Source: CAYVTM01 sp964454645
GTDB lineage: Bacteria; Bacteroidota; Bacteroidia; Sphingobacteriales; Sphingobacteriaceae
Reading direction: 5' to 3'
Assembly: GCA_964454645.1 (NCBI GenBank)
Contig: CAYVTM010000011.1
Location: forward strand, 1-51,408
Length of the DNA: 51,408 bases
The notes under the pieces are model-generated. The model worked only from the letters and a program-made list of their open reading frames with translations. It did not search any database and was not told the DNA's origin. Positions 13,572 to 22,955 of this stretch are shown piece after piece (within the stretch, counting starts at the first letter, position 1; the number at the start of each line of letters is the position of its first letter). The position numbers and the translations under genes are program-made.

Positions 13572-14210
13572 TTTTGAAAATACTTACGTCATTCTCACAA
13601 AGAATTCATTTGTACTCAAATACAAAACCTCAATTAATCCTATAATTGTTCAGGCAATATTTCAAAATAACAACAACCTTTTTTCGAATTCCTTTCATAT
13701 GTCTAAACAAACATGTAAGCAATTTTTTTATAAAAAAATGAAACTGCACATTATACCAAATGTACTAAAATCGAAAATCGAAAAAAACTTAGGGTATTAA
13801 TACTTTAGAATAGAAAAAACTCATAAATTATAATGAAATCAAGTATTCACAGAGATTTATCAGGAAAAAACATTCTCCTTTTGAATAGAAAAAGTATTAT
13901 AATTGATGGATAATTTCTAATACTTTTTTCAAAAATTTACACTAAAATTATTTGGGAATGACTCTATCCCCCGAGGATGCGATAGATAACTGCTACAACA
14001 ATACAAAATTGCAGAATTTAAATATGATCGGATAAAAGAAAAAATGTTTTAGCTAGACTTATTTAATACAGGTCTGTAGATAGTTGACGTTGTGAACAAT
14101 GCAATATATACATCCACGATATTCAAGCATAAGAAAAATTTAGCTTAATCTATCCGTAGTATTTACTTATCTAAAAAGAATTGAACTAATTTTGAACAAT
14201 TATAAAAAAA
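13572..14210. other. AT-rich gene-free stretch upstream of the recombinase
   Basis: About 640 bp without a gene I can support on either strand. It is strongly AT-rich and has no attC-like repeat, tRNA or clear terminator that I can see. It should carry the recombinase promoter and the end of the gldH unit, but I found no good match to the Bacteroidota -33/-7 consensus upstream of 13571. Confidence 0.5.
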
Positions 14211-14675
14211 TTATTTAACCCGCTCAATACGTATCCCTATATCTTCAATTCCTTTTAAGGGATTTTCACGCATGTTTTGCTCGATGGTAAACGAATAAAC
14301 TCCTTTTTTCGGAAATTTTATTTTCTCAATCATGGGGATTTGATTGCTATAGATAGCACCTAATCCGCTACCCAACCACTCTCCATCGGGATGTGCCAGT
14401 TTAAATTCTAATCGTTGCGTTTCAGGTTCTGCATTCGGACCCTGAATGGTTAGTAAAACAAATAAGTTGCTGTATTTATACAAACCGGTATTGCGTAAAT
14501 TAAAATAAATAGTATGCTCACTAAGAGTATCCTGCATGTCCACATAAAATACCGGTTTATGATTGATGTACCATGCGTTATTTTCCATCGCTACATAATC
14601 TTCGAATACACGTGAAGAATCGCATGCGCTAAAAAGCAGGATACTCAGCAAAGTAGTAAGAAGTCTTTTTTTCAT
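14211..14675 (-). CDS. gldH: Gliding motility lipoprotein GldH
   Basis: 154 residues from the ATG at 14675. Lipoprotein signal peptide with lipobox LLFSAC. The body has the GldH pattern: AWYINHKPVFYVDMQDT, FNLRNTGLYKYSNLF, DGEWLGSGLGAIY, FPKKGVYSFTIEQNMRENPL and the end GIEDIGIRIER. GldH is required for gliding and T9SS-linked secretion in Flavobacterium and is widespread in Bacteroidota. It follows the ricT-type gene by about 30 bp, a common order with holB, so the three likely form one unit. Confidence 0.9.
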   Translation of the reverse strand: MKKRLLTTLLSILLFSACDSSRVFEDYVAMENNAWYINHKPVFYVDMQDTLSEHTIYFNLRNTGLYKYSNLFVLLTIQGPNAEPETQRLEFKLAHPDGEWLGSGLGAIYSNQIPMIEKIKFPKKGVYSFTIEQNMRENPLKGIEDIGIRIERVK

Positions 14676-14707
14676 AGCTATTCCCAAACCGAAAGCAAAA
14701 ATACTAC

Positions 14708-15901
14708 CTATGTTTTTTTCGGATTTTTTGATTGTTGATTTTTTGTATTCCTGTTTCTATTCCTGTTCTGATTATTACCCGAACGTTTTTTCTTTTTCTT
14801 ATTCCGTTCATCCATTCGTGTCAAGCTATCCTGACCTACCACATTATCGTAATCGAGTGCTTTCTGAACAAGCGGAGCCTGTACAGATATTTCTGTAAGA
14901 TCTTCGGGAAACTCTCCGCGCTTATTCATTTCTGCAATCTCTTTCACACGACTCACCGGCATCGCTACCCAGTTTTCTTCCTGGCGATAACTAAACCACA
15001 TCAGCTTTTTAAAGATATCTGTTTTTTGCAGATACGCATTTCCGATTTTTGTTTTCAGTTCCTTGATATCATCCGGAAAATCCTTTAAGGCATCCATATA
15101 GGTATCGAGCTCGTAATTCAAACAACATTTCAACTTCCCACACTGACCGGCAAGCTTCAAGGTGTTTAAAGATAAATTCTGATAACGTGCAGCCGAAGTA
15201 CTAACGGTTTTGAAATCGGTCAGCCAGGTTGAGCAGCAGAGTTCTCGTCCACAGGAACCCATACCTCCCAAGCGGCTTGCCTCCTGACGCATTCCAATCT
15301 GGCGCATCTCGATACGTACCTTAAATTCTTCCGCCATTTTTTTTATCAACTCACGAAAATCCACACGATCATCGGCAGTATAATAAAAAGTAGCTTTGGT
15401 ACGATCGCCCTGATAGTCCACATCGCTAATCTTCATACTTAACTTCAATGCCAAAGCAAGCTTACGCGCTTTATGCATAGTCTCGTATTCAAGATCTTTC
15501 GCAATCTTCCATTTTTCTACATCGCCCGGCGTTGCCTTACGATACATTTTCTTGATTTCGGGGGAGTCGACAGAAACATTTTTCTTCTTCATCTGCAAGC
15601 GGACCAGTTCACCGGTAAGGCTTACATGACCTATATCATATCCTCCACTGGAAGATTCAACACAAATCAATTCGCCCGCTTCTACATATACATTGTCATT
15701 GTTTCTGTAAAAATCTTTTCGTGAGCCTTTAAATCTCACTTCTATAATGTTGAAAGGTTTATATGCAGCCGGCATATCCATCTGCGACAACCAATCGTAC
15801 ACATCTAATTTACTACAACCCCCATCCGTCATGCAAGAACCATTATTATTACAACCTGCAGGAGTACATCCCCCTCCGGTTGAACATGATCCACATCCCA
15901 T
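14708..15901 (-). CDS. ricT: PSP1 domain protein, RicT-like
   Basis: 397 residues. Starts with a Cys/Gly-rich stretch (MGCGSCSTGGGC...), as in Bacteroidota PSP1 proteins. It continues with the PSP1 core: IIEVRFKGSRKDFY, VEAGELICVES, ATFYYTADDRVDFRELIKK, MRQEASRLGGMGSCGRELCC and LAGQCGKLKCCLNYE. The paired Cys motifs match those that hold an Fe-S cluster in Bacillus RicT. The C-terminal 45 residues are a basic Asn/Lys/Arg-rich tail. Its role in Bacteroidota is not established; in Bacillus it acts on RNA processing. Sits between holB (11 bp upstream) and gldH. Confidence 0.88.
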   Translation of the reverse strand: MGCGSCSTGGGCTPAGCNNNGSCMTDGGCSKLDVYDWLSQMDMPAAYKPFNIIEVRFKGSRKDFYRNNDNVYVEAGELICVESSSGGYDIGHVSLTGELVRLQMKKKNVSVDSPEIKKMYRKATPGDVEKWKIAKDLEYETMHKARKLALALKLSMKISDVDYQGDRTKATFYYTADDRVDFRELIKKMAEEFKVRIEMRQIGMRQEASRLGGMGSCGRELCCSTWLTDFKTVSTSAARYQNLSLNTLKLAGQCGKLKCCLNYELDTYMDALKDFPDDIKELKTKIGNAYLQKTDIFKKLMWFSYRQEENWVAMPVSRVKEIAEMNKRGEFPEDLTEISVQAPLVQKALDYDNVVGQDSLTRMDERNKKKKKRSGNNQNRNRNRNTKNQQSKNPKKT

Positions 15902-15912
15902 TTTTTGTGTAT

Positions 15913-17052
15913 TTAATTTTGAATTAAAGGCGAATTTACATTTTTCAATTGTAAATTTCTCATCATCTGTATGGAAAGATCTAAAAGTAATACCTTCGGA
16001 TTAGCATTCCGCTCGATATGATAGATGGCATCTTCCATGTTTTTGATGATGTAAGATGCATTGTCCCAATGAATTACAGATGCTAACTTGTCCAATTCAA
16101 AATGCCTGCTTTCGAAACGAACCACTTCCGAGATATCTTCATTCAACATCAGACAGTCTCGCACAACCTGTAATCCGAATTTTAATAAATTCTTTTGATT
16201 TTCTCTTCCGAATTTCGCCGCAGATACCTCATCAATCCAATTCAGGATTTCTATTCCTTTACGTGCATAACACAGACGAAACCATTGTACAAACAACACT
16301 TCCAGATCATCTTCTGTCTCTTCCAACATTGAAAGTGCAGTACTCATATTCCCATTTGCCAAATAGCTGATACGATTTGCTTTTACAGATTCTGCTCCAT
16401 TTGCTGCCAAGTATGTGATGAGATCTTCATCGGAAAATTTCGGAATTTTTACCAGCTGTGTACGCGATAAAATAGTATTTAAAATACGGTCATACTGCTC
16501 TGAAACCAGAATAAACAGGGTTTTTTCCGGTGGTTCTTCAATCAGCTTCAGTAAGGTATTCCCTTCGTTACCCAGAAATTCGGGTCTCCACATAATCAAA
16601 ACCTTATATTCTGCTTCGAAAGACTTATAACTCAAGCGCCGGATAATATCATGGCATTCGGCAATGTTAATATTAGGCTGTTTATTCTCTGCTTCGAGAT
16701 ATTCCATCCATTGATCGAGATTCAGGAAAGGGTTTTCGCTCAGTGCCTCTCTCCATTCCTTGATAAAACTCTGACTGGTATCTTCCTTGCTTTTTGCAAT
16801 AAAAGGATAACTGAAATGCAAATCGGGATGAATGGTCTTTGCATATTTCTTACAAGATGCGCAGTTTCCACAGGAATCTTCTTCTGTTCGTCCCGTACAA
16901 TTCACATATTGTGCATAGGCAATTGCCAATGCGAAAGAACCTGAACCCTCCGGACCCAAAAAGAGTTGCGCATGGCTGATCCTTTGCTCTTTCACCGAGC
17001 GTATTAAACGCTCTTTTATTTCTAAATGACCGGGAATCTCTTTAAATAGCAT
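15913..17052 (-). CDS. holB: DNA polymerase III delta' subunit
   Basis: 379 residues from the ATG at 17052 (MLFKEIPGHLEIKERL). An upstream in-frame extension would run into the divergent ruvX gene and is rejected. AAA+ clamp-loader features: LFLGPEGSGSFALAIAYA (degenerate Walker A), a zinc module CxxxxxCGNCASC, and LLKLIEEPPEKTLFILVSE with the SRTQ sensor. The subunit lacks ATPase residues in the usual delta' manner. Divergent from ruvX with 53 bp between them. Confidence 0.93.
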   Translation of the reverse strand: MLFKEIPGHLEIKERLIRSVKEQRISHAQLFLGPEGSGSFALAIAYAQYVNCTGRTEEDSCGNCASCKKYAKTIHPDLHFSYPFIAKSKEDTSQSFIKEWREALSENPFLNLDQWMEYLEAENKQPNINIAECHDIIRRLSYKSFEAEYKVLIMWRPEFLGNEGNTLLKLIEEPPEKTLFILVSEQYDRILNTILSRTQLVKIPKFSDEDLITYLAANGAESVKANRISYLANGNMSTALSMLEETEDDLEVLFVQWFRLCYARKGIEILNWIDEVSAAKFGRENQKNLLKFGLQVVRDCLMLNEDISEVVRFESRHFELDKLASVIHWDNASYIIKNMEDAIYHIERNANPKVLLLDLSIQMMRNLQLKNVNSPLIQN

Positions 17053-17093
17053 CCCGCAATTTATAAAAAATTTAAAATATTGCCGCTTCGTCT

Positions 17094-17101
17094 TATCTTT
17101 G
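17094..17101 (+). promoter_or_regulatory. -7 box candidate for ruvX-def
   Basis: TATCTTTG fits TAnnTTTG, 4 bp before the ruvX ATG. No good -33 TTTG is found 19-21 bp upstream. If real, the transcript would be nearly leaderless. Confidence 0.3.
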
Positions 17102-17105
17102 CGGA

Positions 17106-17519
17106 ATGGGTAGACTGATGGCTTTTGATTATGGGGGGAAACGTACGGGGATAGCAGTGAGCGATCCATTGAAAATTATCGCTAACAGCTTAGCAACTGT
17201 AGCTACCAAAGAGTTGATACCCTATATAAAAAACTATCTTCAACAAGAACCTGTTGAACTGTTTATAGTTGGTGAACCGAAGCAAATGGATAACAGCCCT
17301 TCGCAATCGGCTGTCCTGGTAGAAAAATTTATACAACAACTGAAGCAACACTTTAAAGATATCCCGGTTAAAAGGGTTGACGAACGTTTCACTTCAAAAA
17401 TGGCCTCACAGGTTATTGCACAAAGCGGGAAGACAAAGAAAGCCAGGCAAAACAAAGCATTAATAGATACGATCAGCGCAACTATTATTTTACAATCGTA
17501 TATGGAATCAATAAACTAA
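17106..17519 (+). CDS. ruvX: Putative pre-16S rRNA nuclease / Holliday junction resolvase YqgF
   Basis: 137 residues, the usual length. MAFDYGGKRTGIAVSDPL is the RNase H-like first strand with catalytic Asp; VGEPKQMD, VERFTSK-like RVDERFTSKMA and ALIDTISATIILQSYM complete the YqgF pattern. It acts in 16S rRNA 5' maturation in E. coli. Followed after 3 bp by def, so the two are co-transcribed. Confidence 0.94.
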   Translation: MGRLMAFDYGGKRTGIAVSDPLKIIANSLATVATKELIPYIKNYLQQEPVELFIVGEPKQMDNSPSQSAVLVEKFIQQLKQHFKDIPVKRVDERFTSKMASQVIAQSGKTKKARQNKALIDTISATIILQSYMESIN

Positions 17520-17522
17520 AAA

Positions 17523-18107
17523 ATGATATTACCAATTATAGCATACGGAGATCCTGTATTAAGAAAAGTGGGTGAAGGTATTGATGAGAATTATCCGCAA
17601 TTGAAAGAACTCATTGCAAACATGTACGAAACTATGTACAATGCGCGTGGAGTAGGTTTGGCAGCTCCGCAGATAGGGCTTTCCATACGCTTGTTTGTAG
17701 TTGATCTGAGTCCTTTCGATGATGACGAAGAAGATATTCCTGCACAGAAAAAATTTAAAAAAGTTTTTATCAATGCGCATATTCTCGAAGAAGAAGGGAA
17801 AGACTGGCCATTCAACGAAGGCTGTTTAAGTATTCCGGAAATACGCGAAGATGTTACTCGCAAAGAAAAAATTCTCATCTCCTATTACGACGAAAATTTT
17901 AATCATTTCGAAGAAGAATACTCAGGAATCATTGCAAGAGTCATTCAACACGAATACGATCATATTGAAGGAAAATTATTTGTCGATAAAATTTCAGCGA
18001 TAAAGAAACGTTTGATTGTCCGTAAGCTTGAAGCTATCAGCAAAGGAATCATCAAACCCGATTATAAAATGAAATATCCTGCTTTGAAAAAAGCGAGAAA
18101 AGGATAG
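17523..18107 (+). CDS. def: Peptide deformylase
   Basis: 194 residues. All three metal-site motifs are present: GVGLAAPQ (43-50), EGCLS (99-103, Cys101) and HEYDH (143-147). It removes the formyl group from new proteins' N-terminal Met using Fe2+. Type 1B-like length and C-terminus. Starts 3 bp after ruvX. Confidence 0.96.
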   Translation: MILPIIAYGDPVLRKVGEGIDENYPQLKELIANMYETMYNARGVGLAAPQIGLSIRLFVVDLSPFDDDEEDIPAQKKFKKVFINAHILEEEGKDWPFNEGCLSIPEIREDVTRKEKILISYYDENFNHFEEEYSGIIARVIQHEYDHIEGKLFVDKISAIKKRLIVRKLEAISKGIIKPDYKMKYPALKKARKG

Positions 18108-18189
18108 ATAGTATTTAAAAAAATCATCATTTTCCCATAATACTTTTCTTACTTCCTGATCTATTATTTTTAATTATAGCTTGATAGGG

Positions 18190-18489
18190 TCAGGCAGCCG
18201 GTTGGGGATGTTTATGAATAGCCATCAGCTCATCATGTTTATCTTTCATTCCTTCTTCAAGGTCGAAATCATCCTGAAGGCCCAGCCAAAATTTAGCTGA
18301 ATTCCCAAAATATCTTGAAAGCCTGAGTGCGGTATCGGCAGTTATACGTCTTCTCCCGTTAACAATCGCTGAAACACGTGTCTGCGGAATTCCAATATCT
18401 TTAGAAAGTTTATATGCACTTATTTCCAAAGGCAACAGGAATTCTTCAAGAAGTATTTCTCCGGGATGTATATTTTTTAACTTTTTCAT
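18190..18489 (-). CDS. higA: HigA family antitoxin
   Basis: 99 residues. HPGEILLEEFLLPLEISAYKL, IPQTRVSAIVNGRRRITADTALRLSRYFG and FWLGLQ are the classic HigA/VapI-type HTH_XRE pattern. It binds and represses its own operon and neutralises HigB. It follows higB by 11 bp, the toxin-first order typical of higBA. Confidence 0.93.
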   Translation of the reverse strand: MKKLKNIHPGEILLEEFLLPLEISAYKLSKDIGIPQTRVSAIVNGRRRITADTALRLSRYFGNSAKFWLGLQDDFDLEEGMKDKHDELMAIHKHPQPAA

Positions 18490-18500
18490 TTTCTATATAC

Positions 18501-18782
18501 TTAATGATAATCAATTATTTTAACCAAACCGGCATTAGACCGATTCCATTTAAAAATAATACGCCACTGATCATTAATTCTGATAGAGTAATATTCTTTC
18601 AGATCTCCTTTCAATTTTTCAAGTCGGTTTGACGGAGGAATCCGTAGATCTTTAAGGTCGTGAGAGCTATTTATCATCCTCAGTTTTCTACGCACAATCT
18701 GCTGTATTTCGATCGGCAAACTTTTAACTCGTTCCCCCTCCCATATTTGCTTTGTTTCTTTATCACCAAACGATATCAACAT
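18501..18782 (-). CDS. higB: HigB/RelE family toxin
   Basis: 93 residues from the ATG at 18782 (MLISFGDKETKQIWEG). RVKSLPIEIQQIVRRKLRM, LRIPPSNRLEKLKGDL and YYSIRINDQWRIIFKW are the RelE/HigB ribonuclease pattern, with basic residues that would act on ribosome-bound mRNA. An 18-residue upstream extension is rejected since this Met gives the family start. Lies in the gap between def and lpxH, facing def. Confidence 0.92.
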   Translation of the reverse strand: MLISFGDKETKQIWEGERVKSLPIEIQQIVRRKLRMINSSHDLKDLRIPPSNRLEKLKGDLKEYYSIRINDQWRIIFKWNRSNAGLVKIIDYH

Positions 18783-18884
18783 ATTGTCAATTATAATACT
18801 TACGTCAAAGATAAGTACTATATTGAAAAATGACAAATCGAAAAGAAAAGAATTTTATGGTTGATACCGGTTTACACTACAGAA

Positions 18885-19640
18885 CTATGAAGCACCTTCA
18901 GATTCCCAGTATTTCAGATGTAAGTCCTCACCATCAAATACTGCATAAGAATTATAATGTATCCAATCGCCTAAATTAATGTAGCGGCTTTGTTCACTAA
19001 GCTTAATATCTAAGGGCAGATGGCGGTGACCGAAAATAAAATAATCGTAGTGTTTGTTTTGTAAAACTTCTTTGCAATAGATCGCTAACCATTCTTTCTC
19101 CTCACCTAAGAAAACTTCTTTCTTATCGTTGGCAGCCCGGCTGCTTCGGGACCAGTTATCGGCAATCCACATCGCGAAGTTCGGATGTAAACGTGCGAAT
19201 AACCATTGACAAAAACGGCTGGCGAAAAAACGTTTTAATAATTTATATTGATAATCGCCAGGGCCCAATCCATCTCCGTGTCCGATGAAAAATTTTTTTC
19301 CGTTGTATTCTCGTTCAATGGATTCGCGGAAAATTTTCAGTCCTATTTCTTTTTCAAAATAATCGAACATCCACATATCGTGATTACCGGTAAACAAATA
19401 TATCGGAGTACCCGAATCACTTATCTCTGCAATCTTTCCCTGTAAGCGAATAAATCCTTTCGGAATCACCTTTTTATATTCGAACCAAAAGTCGAAGATG
19501 TCTCCGATCAAATAAATTTCCGCGGCATCTTTTTTCACCTGATCGAGCCATCGGACAATACGGTCTTCACGCTCTCTACTCAAGACATGTGTAGGTACAC
19601 CCAGATGAAAATCGGAAGCAAAGTAAATTTTCTTCTGCAT
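18885..19640 (-). CDS. lpxH: UDP-2,3-diacylglucosamine hydrolase (LpxH-like)
   Basis: 251 residues if started at the ATG at 19640 (MQKKIYFASDFHLG), which clears the end of the upstream LUD gene; ATGs at 19655 and 19664 would overlap it. Calcineurin-like metal motifs: SDFHLG, LIGDIFDFWFEY, LFTGNHDMW, FFIGHGDG and FGHRHLP. LpxH makes lipid X in lipid A synthesis, consistent with a Gram-negative cell. Confidence 0.88.
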   Translation of the reverse strand: MQKKIYFASDFHLGVPTHVLSREREDRIVRWLDQVKKDAAEIYLIGDIFDFWFEYKKVIPKGFIRLQGKIAEISDSGTPIYLFTGNHDMWMFDYFEKEIGLKIFRESIEREYNGKKFFIGHGDGLGPGDYQYKLLKRFFASRFCQWLFARLHPNFAMWIADNWSRSSRAANDKKEVFLGEEKEWLAIYCKEVLQNKHYDYFIFGHRHLPLDIKLSEQSRYINLGDWIHYNSYAVFDGEDLHLKYWESEGAS

Positions 19641-19647
19641 AGTCCTG

Positions 19648-20292
19648 TCAGGCATGATCTTCAATTAGAAACAAATAAATTTCCCTCGGACCGTGAGCTC
19701 CCAGTACCAATGTTTTCTCAATATCTGCCGTTCTGCTCGGTCCGGTTGTTAAGCTCAGCATACTCGGTAATTTTCCTTCGTATTTATCTTTTACAAATTG
19801 CAGGGCATCTTTAATATCTTCTTTCAACTGTGAAGTATAAGCAATAACAATATGTATATGTGGATAAACCGATAAACGCCGCCCCGATGCTGTAGCGCTG
19901 CTTAGCAGAATACTTCCTGTTCGGGCAGCAAGTACCTCGCATCCGGTAATTCCCACTTCTGCCGCTTCAAAATCCGTGTCGTTATTGATATAACTAACCT
20001 GTACACGATCAAGCATACTTTGTATATATTCTTCCCAACAATAAACTGCTTTCCATTTTTTCTGCAGTACCAACTGATGCAGATCTTCTTTAAACTGCAC
20101 TTCGTTTTCGCAATACACAAACTGCCCGTTTACACGTGTAAATGCTTCAGCAAAAAGTACCTCAAGAGCTTCGTTACTCTCCCTGTAAATAGACCCGTTT
20201 TCTTCCAACTTGGGATAAGGAAGTTCTCTTTTTTCGATCAGCGCTTTGCGGATCTTTTTGAGCATACGTTCTTTGGGAGTCGTTTCATGCAT
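19648..20292 (-). CDS. LUD domain protein (LutC/YkgG-like)
   Basis: 214 residues. The C-terminal half has the LUD pattern AEVGITGCEVLAARTGSILLSS and TGPSRTADIEKTLVLGAHGP, as in LutC of lactate utilisation. LutA and LutB are not in this window, so a role in lactate oxidation is uncertain; stand-alone LUD genes near ftsH are common in Bacteroidota (family knowledge). Starts just after a terminator-like hairpin downstream of ftsH. Confidence 0.87.
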   Translation of the reverse strand: MHETTPKERMLKKIRKALIEKRELPYPKLEENGSIYRESNEALEVLFAEAFTRVNGQFVYCENEVQFKEDLHQLVLQKKWKAVYCWEEYIQSMLDRVQVSYINNDTDFEAAEVGITGCEVLAARTGSILLSSATASGRRLSVYPHIHIVIAYTSQLKEDIKDALQFVKDKYEGKLPSMLSLTTGPSRTADIEKTLVLGAHGPREIYLFLIEDHA

Positions 20293-20308
20293 AGCGCTAA
20301 AATAAAAA

Positions 20309-20332
20309 ATACCGCTGAAATATCAGCGGTAT
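20309..20332 (-). terminator. Intrinsic terminator after ftsH
   Basis: Perfect 10-bp stem ATACCGCTGA / TCAGCGGTAT with a 4-nt loop. On the minus strand it is followed by a T-rich run (TTTTTTATTTT). It lies between ftsH and the LUD gene, whose ATG comes 17 bp later, so part of the ftsH transcript should stop here. Confidence 0.75.
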
Positions 20333-20350
20333 CCTCTCTTATTATATGAA

Positions 20351-22498
20351 TTATTGATTGATTGTTTCATTTTTATCATCCTCATTGCCCTCTTCCACTT
20401 TTTCTTCTTTCGAAGCAGGCATTACAATGAGCGGAACATCTTTTACCTTCGCTTCGCTTTCGGCGGTTTCAGAAACTTCGGGTTCTTCGACCTTAGCAGC
20501 TTCTTCCTCGGTTTTGTTTCCATTTACAAATTCATCGTAAGTGGTACGTGTATCGAAAGGGCGTTTTCCGAGAAGCTCTTCCAGATCTGCCTGGAAAATG
20601 ATTTCTTTTTCAAGCAATGCTCGTGCAATCTTTTCCAGATCTTCTTTATGATCCATCAATAATTTTTTAGTATCCTCATACACTTTAGCGATAAGAGTAC
20701 GCACTTCATTATCGATCATTTCTGCGGTACGTTCGGAATAAGGTTTACCGAAACCATATTCTCCCTGTGGATCATTGAAAGAAACATTACCGATATTTTT
20801 ATTCATTCCGTACATACTAATCATGGCATAAGCCAATTTCGTAATACGCTCCAGGTCGTTTTGTGCCCCTGTAGAAATTTTTCCGAATATAATTTCTTCC
20901 GCAGCACGACCACCGAGAGTCATACTCATACTATCTATTAATTGTTCGGTAGTATATAAGTACTGTTCTTTAGGAAGATACTGTGCATAACCCAAGGCAG
21001 CTATACCTCTCGGAACGATCGACACTTTCACCAACGGGTCTGCATGTTCGAGGAACCATCCGGCAATAGCGTGGCCTGCTTCGTGATAAGCAACAATTTG
21101 TTTTTCCTCAGGAGAAATAATTTTATTTTTCTTTTCAAGACCGCCGATCACACGATCAATTGCTTCCTGAAAATCGTGCATATCAATTTCTTTTTTGTCG
21201 CGACGTGCTGCGATCAATGCAGCTTCATTACAAACGTTCGCAATTTCTGCTCCGGCAAATCCCGGGGTTTGTGCAGCTAATTTTTTAGGATCAACTTCCT
21301 CAGCAATCTTCAGGGGTTTTAAATGCACTTTAAAGATTTGTTCACGACCCGAAAGGTCGGGACGGTCGATGGAAATCTGTCTGTCGAAACGACCCGGGCG
21401 TAACAATGCGGAATCCAAAACATCCGGCCGGTTGGTTGCTGCCATGATGATAACTCCCGAATCGGTACCAAAACCATCCATCTCCACTAATAACTGATTC
21501 AGGGTATTTTCACGCTCATCGTTCCCACCCATTATTTGATTCTTACCTCTTGCACGACCAATCGCATCAATCTCATCAATAAAAATAATGCAGGGAGCTT
21601 TTTCCTTTGCCTGCTTAAACAAGTCGCGTACCCGCGATGCTCCTACTCCAACAAACATCTCCACGAAATCGGAACCCGATAATGAGAAGAAAGGAACCTG
21701 TGCTTCTCCCGCAACAGCTTTTGCCAATAAGGTTTTACCGGTTCCCGGAGGACCAACCAGTAATACTCCTTTCGGAATTTTACCTCCCAGACTTGTGTAT
21801 TTTTTTGGGTTTTTCAAGAAGTCAACAACTTCCATCACTTCGGTTTTTGCTTCTTCCAATCCGGCAACATCATTAAAGGTTATTGTAACCTGCGATTCTT
21901 TATCGAATAAAGTAGCTTTCGATTTTCCGATGTTGAAGATCTGTCCACCACCACCACCGGCACCACCCGACATACGACGCATGATAAATACCCAAAACAA
22001 AATCATAAGCCCTAAGGGGAGTATCCAGGTTAATAAAAAGTCGCGGCCCCAGTTGGAACGCGTAACATATTGTACATCGATACGTTCGGTAGGACTAAAG
22101 CCTTTTTGCGCTTCTTCTAATTTAGTATTTAATATCTCTAATGAACCCTGTGTAAAATAATACTGAGGACCTGAGCTGGCGAAGTAACCATTGTTCGCAT
22201 CACCTACATCTTTATATTTTTCATTTTGAAGTTTCTCTTTTTGAATATAAACCTCTACGATATATAAGTCGTTTTGTTTGTAGGCCACCAACTTCTCCAC
22301 ATCGTGGCTCATCAACATTTCGGTTTCGAAACGCTGGTAGCTGACTTCTTTTGAACTATTCCCGCTATACAAAAAATTAAAGGCCAACACGGCTACCAAC
22401 AAGGCACCGTATATCCAGTAAAAATTAAATTTCGGGGGTTTAGGAATTGGTTTCTTACTCTTATTTCCTTTAGGTATTTGCTGATTTTTCTCTTCCAT
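20351..22498 (-). CDS. ftsH: ATP-dependent zinc metalloprotease FtsH
   Basis: 715 residues. Two membrane segments (about 29-44 and 154-173) flank a periplasmic domain. AAA+ Walker A GPPGTGKT (249-256), Walker B IIFIDEIDAIG, arginine finger region RPGRFDR, and zinc-protease HEAGH (472-476) are all intact. Asp/Glu-rich tail at the C-terminus. It degrades membrane and short-lived cytosolic proteins. Lies 26 bp after rsfS. Confidence 0.97.
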   Translation of the reverse strand: MEEKNQQIPKGNKSKKPIPKPPKFNFYWIYGALLVAVLAFNFLYSGNSSKEVSYQRFETEMLMSHDVEKLVAYKQNDLYIVEVYIQKEKLQNEKYKDVGDANNGYFASSGPQYYFTQGSLEILNTKLEEAQKGFSPTERIDVQYVTRSNWGRDFLLTWILPLGLMILFWVFIMRRMSGGAGGGGGQIFNIGKSKATLFDKESQVTITFNDVAGLEEAKTEVMEVVDFLKNPKKYTSLGGKIPKGVLLVGPPGTGKTLLAKAVAGEAQVPFFSLSGSDFVEMFVGVGASRVRDLFKQAKEKAPCIIFIDEIDAIGRARGKNQIMGGNDERENTLNQLLVEMDGFGTDSGVIIMAATNRPDVLDSALLRPGRFDRQISIDRPDLSGREQIFKVHLKPLKIAEEVDPKKLAAQTPGFAGAEIANVCNEAALIAARRDKKEIDMHDFQEAIDRVIGGLEKKNKIISPEEKQIVAYHEAGHAIAGWFLEHADPLVKVSIVPRGIAALGYAQYLPKEQYLYTTEQLIDSMSMTLGGRAAEEIIFGKISTGAQNDLERITKLAYAMISMYGMNKNIGNVSFNDPQGEYGFGKPYSERTAEMIDNEVRTLIAKVYEDTKKLLMDHKEDLEKIARALLEKEIIFQADLEELLGKRPFDTRTTYDEFVNGNKTEEEAAKVEEPEVSETAESEAKVKDVPLIVMPASKEEKVEEGNEDDKNETINQ

Positions 22499-22524
22499 GT
22501 TATAAACAACGATTTCTTTTAATA

Positions 22525-22902
22525 TTATCCGGCCGATTGATAGGTTCTTATTTCAGCATCCGCCCAAAGATCTTCAACACCGTAAAAATTCCTCTTTTCT
22601 GTTTTAAAAATGTGTACAACTACACTTACATAATCTAAAATAATCCATTCCGCATTTTCGGTGCCCTCTTTATGCCAGGGATCTTCTTGTAACGCTTTAT
22701 ACATTTCCTCTTCCACCGAATCGGCAATCGCCTTTACCTGTGTACTCGAATCAGCATGGCAGATTATGAAATAATCACTGACAGAACTGCGTATATTTTG
22801 AAGGTTTAAGCTTAGTATATCTTTTCCCTTTTTCTCCTGAATACCGTGAATAATAATATCAGCTATTCGTTTTGATTCGTTTTCTTGTTTGTTTTTATGC
22901 AT
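22525..22902 (-). CDS. rsfS: Ribosomal silencing factor RsfS
   Basis: 125 residues. KGKDILSLNL, SVSDYFIICHADS, QVKAIADSVEEEM, EWIILDYVSVVVHIF and FYGVEDLWADAE match RsfS/Iojap, which binds uL14 and keeps the subunits apart in poor growth. Divergent from birA and upstream of ftsH on the same strand. Confidence 0.94.
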   Translation of the reverse strand: MHKNKQENESKRIADIIIHGIQEKKGKDILSLNLQNIRSSVSDYFIICHADSSTQVKAIADSVEEEMYKALQEDPWHKEGTENAEWIILDYVSVVVHIFKTEKRNFYGVEDLWADAEIRTYQSAG

Positions 22903-22955
22903 TAAAACCGATTAATTTACACAAAAATATAAATTACTTTAGCAATATAAGCTCT

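Noticed and set aside
13572..13700. Promoter of the recombinase gene
   Set aside because: Only near matches such as TGTATTTG were found, none with both boxes at the right distance.
13456..13800. Plus-strand gene over the recombinase start
   Set aside because: The frame is antisense to the recombinase 5' end and AT-rich non-coding sequence; no motif and no start signal.
17053..17169. Longer N-terminus of holB
   Set aside because: It would cover the start of the divergent ruvX gene and matches no delta' family; the Met at 17052 gives the family start.
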